Shown: piece by piece, positions 1 to 15,851 of the stretch | Layout of the letters: every line of letters begins with the position of its first letter | How positions within the stretch are numbered: the stretch's first letter is position 1 | Assembly: GCA_026929865.2 (NCBI GenBank) | Contig: CM049398.1 | Coordinates: 17,273,501-17,337,500, forward strand | Reading direction: 5' to 3' | Length of the DNA stretch: 64,000 nt | Origin: Hyperoplus lanceolatus | Taxonomy: Eukaryota; Chordata; Actinopteri; Uranoscopiformes; Ammodytidae | The notes under the pieces: generated by a model | The model's database searches: none | Told to the model about the DNA's origin: nothing | The model's input: only the letters and a program-made list of their open reading frames with translations | Program-made: the position numbers and the translations under genes

Positions 1-177
1 GCGTGAACCGAAAATCGGACTGGGTGTACGACCAGATCAAATGCAGTAATAAAAACTATATAAAAAAGTCTTTCTTTGCACAGATGGTCTCGTTTGCTGT
101 TAAAGGTAATTTATGATTATGAGAGGAAACATGAGGCTGTTTAAAAGATATTTAAATGTTACTCGTTGCTGCTTTAA
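1..177 (-). mobile_element. TTAA-bounded MITE, copy A (cut by window edge)
   Basis: Reverse-complement copy of the terminal part of the elements at 4233-5195 and 30244-31173; identity is high over the whole stretch. It ends at a TTAA (174-177) next to the terminal inverted repeat read as AGCAGCAACGAGTAA on the minus strand. The rest of the element lies left of the window. TTAA target sites are typical of piggyBac-like and related MITEs; the superfamily is inferred. No coding capacity is seen. Confidence 0.8.
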
Positions 178-2700
178 GTTGCATAATTAGTGATATAATA
201 TTTCTCAGCAGTACTTCCTTTTACTGAAAAAAAACAACAACATTGATTTAACATTGTCTGTCAGATGAGGTGGGCTGGGCAGTGTCAACTTTACTGACAT
301 AATACAATTTGAATGCCAAAGATATTTTTTTTGTGTAAATAATTATAGAGAAAGTCCAAGCAAATGTAATTTCTATTTTCCAGATTCCATTTTAAAAAGG
401 TGAAGTGAGCGATATATTTATGTCAATATACATGTTAAATCGCTCTATATTCGTACAGTGATCACTTATATAGTGTGCGCGTTTCATACCTCTGATCTCT
501 CAGTCACCCGCTCTGCATGTAATCGGCAAATTAAATTTTTCGGGGATCCCGAAAGTGGTATCCAAATCAGAAGAGAGAACGCTAGAAACTGCCACCCGTC
601 TCACTGCTGGTGCACCCGCAGAGCGACAGATGGGTGAATGTTTCTGCACCTACAATTGCGGAGCAGGTAAAAATCCTTCCCAATGTCTGTTTTGATGGTT
701 TTTATCATGTTTTATCACACTTATGGATCTGAGATGATGCTAGATAACGCGCTTCTTGAAGACCGCAGTGCATTAATGTGGTGACGTAGCGACGAGGGAG
801 GGGACTGCGAACTGCACTCACTGACAGGAAGTTAGCTAAAAGAACCAGTCCACTTACAGCACCTTTAAGTCATTATATTTAAGTTCAAATATATCGCAAA
901 ATTGTACTCGGTAAAAAAAGCCTTTCGAAAGAGATTGAGTATAAAACATGCAAACAATGTGGGAGACTGGGACAGCATTGTTTCTAGGAGTTAAGGGAAC
1001 ATGGAATGCGGATTTGTTAATTATTAACCAGTTATTTTTCAAGCACACAAAATGCACACCTGTGTGGACAAAGGAGTGGTCGAGTGCCCTGACTGGTGGG
1101 GGAAATGGTGGTGTTTGATGGTACATTTTTGTGGGCGTGTGTTTTCAAGAGGGGGGGGGGGGCGATAGAGACAGACGGACTGGGTTACATTGTTTGCAGT
1201 CTAAGTGGAGGGCAGAAAGGTAGGATGAAGGAACTCTCAAGGGTGTTCCTTGTTGAATCAATAAAGGTCGTTTGAGAAACATGCTCGTCTCCAGACCCCA
1301 GGAATATCATTCTCATCCAGTTCACCAACGAACCTTCAGATGCCTTTTCTGACGTGGAGTGACAGCTACTTAACAGGTGAGAACAAGATCAGTAGTGTGA
1401 AGAATGATGTGTATGTGAGAGTTATCATGATTTGACTTGCCTAACTGTCGGTTTGATAACTTATTTGTTAGTTTCCACATTTCTCCAGCAAAAAATTCTG
1501 TGTGGGAGAACGGATAATAAATGGCACGCACCACATCAGTGGTAGATGTTTTTTATGTATACTGTATGTGGTGATGTCAGCCAACTCAGAGACGAACTTT
1601 GATCCACCTCTTATCAAGTGTCTACTAAACTTTAGTTAACTGCAAGTCTGATAAGGATGCAAAATGCTTTGGAGAGAAGGTCCAGATTTTAAAATCAGTG
1701 TTATCCAGAAAATGTTTTCAGACCTAGTGGTCCTGAAATTAATTAAATATGATCTAAAGTTAAAGATCTGTGAAGTCCTTGAAGTAGAATGCATTTTAAA
1801 TAAACTAATAATGATTTAATAATTTATTTTTCAAGTAAGAGGTCAGTTTGAATTCCGTTTGGAATACAGTTGCTTTCCATGTTCATGTTTTTTTTGCGTT
1901 TTTTTCAAATTGGTCTCTAATCAAATGAAATGTTTCAAGGAAATGCTTCAACGTGACCAAACACTACATTGTTAGGTTAGCAAGTCAATGAGAAATAACA
2001 GTTTCAACATTTTCTGAATGAGGCTGTTAGAGAAAAAAATAATAAACTTGTTTTTAAATACTTCCAATAGAGTGATTACAGATTCAGTTTTCCTAAAAGG
2101 GAACCTTGTCCTAATTACATTGTGAATTTTGAAACAAAACTCATAGTAACAGCACTAAACTTATCTGTTAATATGTAACCCATCTGGACTATACACTTTA
2201 CAGGAAGCCAACTGTCTATTTAGTTGTCCTTGAGCTGTAAATGCATCCAGTTTCAAAGGGAAACACCAGTGATTTTAGCAGCAAATGATTTAAATGATGA
2301 ATAACAAATGTACACATTTCATCAGGCTGACATGGTCTGTGCAATGGGATTATGAACAAAACAAAGTCTTAAGACTCTGAACAATACAAGTTTTAAAAGT
2401 GTAACCTTGTAGGACAGAAAAAAATAGACTTCAACATTTATGTGAAATAAAGTTTAAACTATTGGGGGTAAAATATGCTAGAGTAAAACATAGCAAATTA
2501 AAAATTGGTGATTTACTGTGCATACAGTGGATGACAGAATTTGATAGAAAATAGTTATTTTCCGTGTATCCCATCATTTACAAACTGGTATCTACTGTAA
2601 ATGGCACTATAGTGACTTTACCAAGCTCAGTCAGGCAAACACAAAAAGAGGTCATGCACCAGTTAAATAACTGGGTGGGGTACCCCTAAATGTCTTGGCA
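178..2700. other. Gene-free intergenic stretch
   Basis: No exon-like ORF with splice signals was recognised. A TTAA-adjacent terminus reading TTAAAGGTGCTGTAAGTGG on the minus strand ends near 865-868 and looks like one end of another TTAA MITE covering part of roughly 480-868; I could not find its other end. A short poly-G run lies at 1151-1163. The remainder is AT-rich and shows nothing I can name. Confidence 0.5.
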
Positions 2701-2874
2701 ACTGTATCGCAAATAGGGATGGAGCCGATCCGATCCAGTATCGGGTCCGATATGGCTGCAATATACGTATCGGAAATCGGACTGACAACTCTGATACTTT
2801 TACTTTTTTAAGACCATTGCTATGTGATATAGCACACACTAATATAATTAGCAAATCAAAAGTTGAGTTATGTA

Positions 2875-3542
2875 TAGGGCTGTGTCAAAAAATCGATATA
2901 TCGCGATACTTAGTTTCGCGATATCAGTATCGATTTTTACAACTAAAAATCGATATTTTTTTGATACATTTTTTTAATAATTTTTATTTTTTTATTTTTT
3001 ATTTTTTTGCTTTTCAAGGCTTTATTGACAGTGCAGAGACACAGAAATGACATGGAGCAGAGAGGAAAAGAAATGCAGAGAACAACCACAGGTCAGATTC
3101 AAACCCATGTCTGCTGTCAGGCCTGAGCCTCTAGGATACTGACTATTGAAGTTAAATATGTTTTGTTTAGAACACTTAAGATTCACTGTGTCACAAAAGC
3201 ACACTGATGTGTTTTCATTTGCATTGTGTCCTCTACAGTTAGTACAAGAGTGAATTGCATTTGTTATTTTGATGTTATGGCAGCTGCAGTTTGATCATTT
3301 GCCAAAACCAAAAAAAAGGAAGAAAATAGTAAAGGAAGTTGTGAATGAAATAGTTTTGACTTCATTTGTCTGTGCAATTATCAATATATTGTGCTGTTAT
3401 GTTTGACAAGGCAACTTGTTTATGAAATATCGCAGTATATCGTGCTATATCAAGATACGCAATATATCGTGATATATTGTATCGTGACCAGTGTATCGTG
3501 ATACGTATCGTATCGCGAAGTCCTTGACGATACCCAGCCCTA
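2875..3542. mobile_element. Nested hAT element with perfect 8-bp TSD
   Basis: Termini TAGGGCTGTGTC and, on the other strand, TAGGGCTGGGTATCG form imperfect inverted repeats. The element is flanked on both sides by the identical 8-mer GTTATGTA (2867-2874 and 3543-3550), the target duplication size of hAT transposases. The interior is full of 'atcgat/cgatat' words; a SINE-like fragment sits at about 3015-3140. No transposase is encoded, so it is non-autonomous. It is inserted in the outer hAT at 2714-4100 and is therefore younger. Confidence 0.9.
3015..3140. repeat. Possible SINE fragment inside nested hAT
   Basis: Reads like a frequent fish repeat: a 'tttattgacagtgcagagac' start, then a purine-rich segment and a stretch resembling a pol III B box (ggtcagattcaaaccc, about 3091-3106). 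The family assignment is from general resemblance only. Confidence 0.35.
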
Positions 3543-3699
3543 GTTATGTAGTTTTGCATTCAAACAGTTCAAAGCTGTTAAGATAAACCTATGCATCGTA
3601 TATTTGTTGCTCTTTTAAATTAAAATGTCTGTGTTGCTTAAGCCTTCATAACCTTACATAAAATCACCACCAAAAAAGAAATGTATACTAATTATTTTC

Positions 3700-3975
3700 C
3701 ATAACATACATTTTTTTTTTTTTTTTTTTTTTAAAAAACCCCAACAACACAAAAATTATTTTTTTTTTTCTTTAAATTAAAACACACAAATTGTTTTAAA
3801 AAAGTGAAAGGGGGGGTTTTTTTTTTTCTAAACTTAAAAAACACAACACCAAAAGAAAAGAAAACCAAAACAAGTCGCGGGCTGGTTTGTTTTTTTATTA
3901 AAATATTGATATGAAAGTGAATTGATTGTAGGTTTTGTTTTAATTTTAATTTTTTTAAAAAAATTTTTTTTTGAA
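3700..3975. other. Homopolymer-dominated low-complexity patch
   Basis: Long T, A and G runs alternate with short ordinary stretches such as 'aaccccaacaacac'. The texture differs from the flanking DNA and may be a collapsed or error-prone assembly patch inside the outer hAT rather than real sequence. Confidence 0.5.
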
Positions 3976-4124
3976 AATTGCAAATGCAACTCCCTGTAAA
4001 TTCACATTATGATGTTGGACAGTGTCGGTATCTGCCAATATCCAAAACCCAGATATCGGAATCGTATCTGAACTAAAAACAGTGGATCGGTGCATCCCTA
4101 ATGGCCACTTGAATATCATATAGG

Positions 4125-5375
4125 TTAAAGCTGGATTCAGCAATTCTGGAGAATGCTTGTTGTGAAAATCATTGAATATTTCCTCATGATCCAATACAGT
4201 CTGTACTGTGTGCGCTGAAAAGAAATTCACTGTTAAAATGGCTACGAGTAACATTTAAATATCTTTTAAACAGCCTCATGTTTCCTCTCATAATCATAAA
4301 TTACCTTTAACAGCAAACGAGACCATCAGTGCAAAGAAAGACGTTTTTAAATAGTTTTTATTACTGCTTTTGGTCTGGTGGCACACCCAGTCCGATTTTC
4401 GGTTCGCTCGTGCAGGCTCTATGGTCACATATCCATATTGGTCGCAGATTTTAGTGTGGCGCAGCAACGTGATTTGAGAAGCCTATCCCTCCAGGTGAGG
4501 GAAGGGGAGCGGGAGCCTTGTTTGAGACAGTTATTTGTCGTCATAATGACTGATAACCCCCCCCCCCCCCCCCCCCCCCCGGGGCTGAACCATCAAAGAA
4601 CAAAATTAAAATGCAATGAAGAAAAGCTAAAAGGGAGAGTGATATAGGCTACGGCGGGGACGAGGGCGTTGCCAAGCAACGTGTATACAATTTCACGAGA
4701 GCGAAACTAGACTGCAGTGTTTACTCCTAAATGAATGAGCGGTTGGCACTAACACACAGTTTGCTTTGCTTCACCATCATCAGATAACCATTATCTGAAA
4801 TAGTCATTATTTACATCAACAACACAAACACATTACCTCATTGTGATCCATACTAACTGCCGTCTCTCGTTCATTCGCTTTCTGTGAGGACACGTCTTTC
4901 AGCTCCGTGAGAGAGAGAGTAGTTAGGTGACACTGCTGCATCTACTCATTGCAATCAGGTGTGTGTGGCAGTGACTGGCATTAGTTGATGCAGTGTCAAA
5001 ACCACTCTCACGGAGCCGAAAAGAGTCCTCACACTTTCAACACACGGACATGCACTATATTGCGCCCTTCTAAGTTCACACTCGCACGCCTGTCACGCGC
5101 CAGTAAACAGCTTTGCGACAGCGGGCGTCGTAAAAATACTACCACTTTTGTCCAAAGGGGACGCCAACGTGCCATCTTACTCATAGTGGCTTTAACACAA
5201 AGCCTAGGCTCTCTAGACGGGCATTTTGCTAGCTATGGTTGGCCCCCCTATGTTTACATACATTTTTGGCGCACACAGTATGGACAGGGAACGGATCATG
5301 AAGATATTTTCACTGATTTTGACAAAAGTGATAATGACAACAAGCATTCTCTAACATCGCTGAATGCTCCTTTAA
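4125..5375. mobile_element. TTAA-bounded MITE (outer host element)
   Basis: Begins TTAAAGCTGGATTCAGC (4125) and ends with the inverted match ...GCTGAATGCTCCTTTAA (5375). The two arms align as imperfect inverted repeats for about 100 bp, sharing for example GAGAATGCTTGTTGT and ACTGTGTGCGC. The element is split by a second TTAA element at 4233-5195. No coding capacity. Confidence 0.7.
4233..5195 (+). mobile_element. TTAA-bounded MITE, copy B (nested)
   Basis: Flanked by TTAA at 4233-4236 and 5192-5195, with 15-bp terminal inverted repeats AATGGCTACGAGTAA and AGCCACTATGAGTAA. The same element occurs at 30244-31173 and, inverted and truncated, at 1-177. Compared with copy C it carries an inserted poly-C run of more than 20 bases at about 4556-4580. 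ORF-like stretches inside are chance frames. Confidence 0.85.
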
Positions 5376-5399
5376 CAAAGTTAGCCAACTGAAATACAC

Positions 5400-8300
5400 C
5401 TTGTATGGAAACATTCAGAGGTATTAAACTAATCTGCTTAAATAGATCCATCTATGTATCCACACATATATGCATCAATCTACCTACTTACTCATCTATA
5501 TTTATACATAGACGTAATGTTTTGTAAGTAAAGAAAGGTTTCGAGTGAGCTTTAAGGTTCATTGCAGGTCAAGCGACACAATCAGCTGCTGTTCCTAACA
5601 CTGGATCTTTCTCCTCAGCCACCATTTTTTTCTCGCAATTCCAATTGAAGCTTTTTTTCCCCCCTTCAGTGGTCTATGGTCAGTGTCCCATAACATTCAC
5701 AGTGGCTTAATTTTTAGAAGCACTGACCTACTGACCAGAGTAGTCAGTGTGCACCATTAATAGGTGTTTTAAGACTTCAGTCACATGGGATTAAGAAAAC
5801 ATTTACTGCAGTATTATTTTCCATGAGTTGAAATGTACTGACATGATGTACTTAGGGCTACTATCAAATCAGTCAAAACAATCTAATTTAAAAACAAAAT
5901 CAAAGCCAGTGTCATCACATGTTTTCCTAGATTCACTGGTGATCCCCTGAATTTCAATTACAATTATAATCATGTTGATTCTTAATATGTATAAAACTTA
6001 AGTTCATGGCCAAATACATGCAAAACTAATAACTTTCCCACGTGTGTCTACTCTTGTGGGGCATTACGTGTATTTCTTATATTTCTGTGATACTTATGCC
6101 ATGAGTCACAGTTTGAGGTAAGACAGGAACCCCTGACAGATACCAACTGACAATATATTGCCAAAACAATCTGTGGAAAAAGACACACCTCAGCCTCAGG
6201 GCTTATTACTGCAAACTCAGTACTACTACACTGCTGTTACTGTCATGTTGAGTGTAGGTTTGTTTGCGTGGGTGTACACACTGTGCCCCGTCTGTTTTTT
6301 TGCATGTATTTGTATTCATGCAGATGCAAGGCTCTGTGGGTGACGTTTGGAAAGATTTGAGAGGCAAAGAGACACTGGAGGGGGGCTAAGAAGTAAAGGA
6401 CACAAAAGCAAGCTGGGGGTAGATGAGGTGCTTCATGTCCAGAGGGTTTGGAAAGTTTGGAGTGGGATAATGTGTTGGAGGAGGGACTGAGGGAGGCACC
6501 CAGGTAGGGAGAACCAGATATAGGAGGGTTCAAGAGTCAGGTTACGTGGAATACTTTTTGTTTTGGTTTGTTTCGTCAGTAGGGCTTGGTCATTAAAAGA
6601 CATCTCCTCTCTGAATCTGCGGCGCGTAGAAACACTACCTTTCCCACCAGCACTCCTAATGAGAGTTTTGGGGGATTCATAGAGGGGGAAGTCAGGGACC
6701 CTTCAAGCCGGATTCAGTTACACTGCTGTAGAAAGAAAAGGTGAGGGGGAAATAGACAGAGGGAGCTTAAACCAGGTTCAGCAGTTCAAGCCAGGGAAAA
6801 GGGAGTGTTAGAAGAAAAGGACGAAGGACATACACGGGATTGTGAGTTACTGGGGAATCTCACCTTTAGAGAGGGAACGCAGTGTTTACTCTGTGATCAG
6901 TGTCGGATGAGGTGCACCTGGGCTTTACCGAAAAAAATAACTACATCATGTGGGTGAGTGCAACTGGAAGTAGAATCAACATATTTAAATCAAATGTAGA
7001 AGTTGGGCCACTGGTTTGCATCGGAGAGGCCATTGTAAAACCGTTTCCACTGTATATCCCGGTAACAAGTTTGTAATCCTAGCTGTGGAGTGTATTAGGA
7101 CCCATTGCTAGTTTGTTTGCCTACTTCTGCTAAACCAGTTTTGGCTGTGTACTGGTTCACGACCGCAGGTATGTTTTGCACGTTTGAAATGGTATCTGCA
7201 ACTAAATTAAAGGACCTCAAGTAGGCTATATTAGGTGTTATTCAGCATTGTTGTGCTATGTTTTATATAAAGTATTTTATTGAAGGGGTGTGATTGGTAG
7301 CAGCTTCTGGTGCACAGGAATATTTTAGGTTAATTTTGAACAAGCTGATACTCAATTTGTGTGGACATACTATAGTCAAGAGTTGATTTATATAAATAGC
7401 AACCTTATTTTCATTATCTGAATGTATATATGTGTGTAGACCTGCTTGTCTGTTAGGGAATGCAGCCAGCTCAACACAAACTTAAGTGTGCACTTCAGTC
7501 CATATAAACGTACATGTTCTGCGTTCTTCCTCAAAATATCTTAACATGCATTGACTTCACTGGTCTAGATCTCTGCCTTTGCTTTAAAGCTGGACCAACA
7601 TGTCACAAGAAGCTTTTCAAAAGCCCCTTTGTAAATGTTTCAGTTTAGATTAACATAATCCAACAAAATAGATAACCGGCATAGGGAACGCCTACTTTGG
7701 ACAAAGGTTTTCCCATGTCAAGGCTTTTATCTGTTAAGGCTGAACCAGATATGCGTTTTGTCTGGAGCAGTTTCCATTAACACTGTGTTAACTGGCTGGT
7801 TAAGTTGTTAGTACACAAGTAAGAATGTATAAATGGTAATGCTTGGTCAATCCATACTACTGGTTTTGTTTTTATGTTTTTTGTTTTTAATATTGCTCTG
7901 ACTCATAACTCAGTTCATGTTAGTCATGATACAAATTATTTATAATGTAGGAACAATCATCATCATGGTTGACCAAACAAACCTCAGGTAAGTGTTTGTG
8001 CAAGCTTCACAACACAACTGTTTTGCTATCTTTCTGGTTTCCCAGGTTGGAAAGACCTCCCCCTTTTTTCTGCTGTCTCATTTATCACACCATCAATCTT
8101 ATTCAAATCATATGCTGCTATCAGGTGGTGATGACCTAGTTCCTCTTCATATTTCCTGGCAGTTGGTGTCAGTGATAGGTATGTGTAATAATTGTAAGGG
8201 TGTGTATTAATAAGCTTTTGTTCAAATCAAATTATCAGTTTACACAGGTGGATCACTATCATGCAGGTTTTTTAGTCCCAATACAACTTTTTTACACTTG

Positions 8301-10380
8301 GCGGAGATGGAAGAGTCAGGACATCAGTAAATAGAAAATGCGACAAAGTGTAATAGAAACAGATTCAGGGAATTAATCATGACGTAGCTTAAGCATGTGA
8401 CCTAAATGTCACAACAAATGTTTAGGTTTGACTGGCAATCTTTTAACTTTCATTGCAGATTATTCTTATACAATGGTATAATGGCACCTGAATGGAGCAT
8501 TAGAGCCAATTACTGCTCATCTCGATGGACCCACTTGAAATATTAGCATTAGAGTAGTGGATAGAAAGGTGAAAGCATTTGCATTGGTGTTATACAAGTA
8601 AAAAGCATATGGCTATAAATTAATCATATTAATCAAAATAGCATTTCTACTTTAGGAGAATTAGAACTCTCATGTTAGATACCTAAGTGCTGCAGGGCCT
8701 AACGGACACACGTGAAACCATCTTTGTTAATAATCCCTCCTCCCCTCTCTCCTTATAGAATAGTCTATACACTGTGCTTGTTCCTTGCATTTACTGACAA
8801 GAGCAGTGGACATAAAATACTTTAAATAGCAGCTAGTGGAAATGAAAATCATAGTATTATCCAAGTAGAACAGACAAGTTTACCAAATTACTAAGGTTCT
8901 GACAGTTACTCATGTAGTCATCAAATACTTTCTCGTCAACTAACATTTATACTGTAAATATGTTTGTAGTTCAAACAATGAATGAAAAGCTGTGAGAATG
9001 AGACAAAGGAAGAACAGCAGGTAGACGAAACTCTTCTTGAGACTGTCAGTGGCTGGATACCATCTGCTCCTCCGAAGAGGCCAGTCAGCATTCCTGTTGA
9101 TAGGATACTTGAGCTATAAACACTACAGGATCGATACTATTCGACTTAGATAAATACAGTACAAGCACACAGGCTACAATACAAATTGCAAGTAACAAAC
9201 AAAACCAGCCAAAGCACAGTTCACCTCAGTTTGTGCACCAGAAAATGGGTTCAGCAGGATTTACAATGTGTGGTGTCAACAATCTGAGATAGCCTACTTC
9301 TGATTATTAATTAAGTCAGCTTTTGAAATCAAAATAGCATTGTAGGAACTGACAGTCCTTCGTCTGGGTTTTCTGTTCCTATTTTGCATGAAAAGGAAAA
9401 ACGTGTTTGATTAATGTGTTTCCTATGATTAATAATAATATAATACTTTTTTAAAAAAGTGCTTTAAAGACCACACTAGGTCTTTAAACGTGTATCCGCA
9501 ATTGACATTACTCAACTGGTGCATTCAGAATTCGATATCCCATAATCCACTTATGCTCTGCCTTCATCTTAATCAACTGGTGGACTCGAGGCTCAGGAAA
9601 TATCGTGACAACATAAGTGTTAAAAAAAAGAAATTACTCATACAATAACATAGCCTAACTCACTGAAAACAATTGCTTTACTAATACCTCAGTGGTAAAA
9701 TAAGTAAGTCAATGAGAGTAATAGCAGGCGTAAATTCATTGTTTTGTACAACTCACTATTTTTGGTTTGTTCATTCTTACTGGCCAGCATGTTGCCCAGG
9801 TTGTAGCCCATATGGTCCTCCTGTCTTCTAAATGGAGAAAATAACACACATTCAGAGGTCATGGTAAGGCCTACAATATTATTTTGTAGCCTAAACACCA
9901 TTGGCCATAGGCCTAGTCTTTTATATTTCAATGCTTTGGCAACATTGTTTTGAAAATTCCATTCCAAAAATCTGCCCCTGAAGATGATGAGTCTATTTTG
10001 TTTTCATACATTTGAAATTATAGAACTGTTTTAGTCTAAATATCTCAACTAAGGGGCAAAATCATAGGCCTGCTACCACCCATGACTACCACCAACACAC
10101 ATCACGTCATATTTAGAAATAAGGCCTACAAAAACGAGCCATTTTGGTTTAACAAAACTAGCTAACCGTCGAAACTCAACTAAGCCTCGGGGTTGTTCAC
10201 ACACCTGCTCAGACACAGCTCATCAACGTAGAGTTACCGGTGGTTCGCATACGCAAACCAATTAGCAAGAAAATATTTCCAATGAGGAAACTACGGCTAC
10301 TGGGGGTCGCATGTTTTCACTGATTTGGTAGAAGCTAACGCTAACCGAGTCGCCATAGGCCTACCTACTGCGCCTTGTTA
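5400..10380. other. Gene-free intergenic stretch upstream of tmprss4
   Basis: No run of phased exons was found on either strand. Two donor-like sites follow short ORFs (around 6954 and 7987), but neither joins in frame to the tmprss4 exons. No clear transposon termini were recognised. It may hold tmprss4 regulatory DNA or non-coding exons that I cannot identify. Confidence 0.45.
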
Positions 10381-10480
10381 CCGACCTGTCGCTGGATAGC
10401 TCCTCAGACGAGCCGAACTGACCACCAAACTCTTGGTAAAGGCGAAGCCTTTAATTGTTGAAGTAAGGAGAAGTATCACC

Positions 10481-15629
<5,149 letters not shown>

Positions 15630-15820
15630 GGTCCTCCATCGTGAGGAGAAGCCTCTAGCCAAGCGGACCTTTGACAGACTGAAAAAGAACACTTTCTTTT
15701 CAACGTGGTTAAAAGACAATTGGACACAGGAGGGAAGAAAGAGGAAGTGAAAGATCGCTGTCAGCAGCAACACAGATGAACTGTTTAATAACGGCCATAT
15801 GCAAAACACTTCACAAACAC

Positions 15821-15851
<31 letters not shown>

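Larger units (their letters stand above)
2714..4100. mobile_element. Non-autonomous hAT-like element (outer)
   Basis: Termini are inverted repeats: TAGGGATGGAGCCGATCC at the left and, read on the minus strand from the right end, TAGGGATGCACCGATCC. The subterminal parts are rich in 'atcgga/tatcgg' words, as in a common fish hAT family. The flanking 8-mers match at only 5 of 8 positions (2706-2713 versus 4101-4108), so the target-site duplication is decayed and the element is old. No transposase ORF. A second hAT lies inside it. Confidence 0.75.

Noticed and set aside
4378-4647. ORF with a run of eight prolines
   Set aside because: Chance translation across the poly-C tract of MITE copy B.
6900-6955. 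ORF SDEVHLGFTEKNNYIM followed by gtgagt
   Set aside because: No partner exon in phase and no recognised homology; at most a non-coding exon.
7951-7987. Short exon-like ATG with donor (MVDQTNLR|gtaagt) upstream of tmprss4
   Set aside because: Splices out of phase with the exon at 11571; the ATG at 10481 joins it in frame instead.
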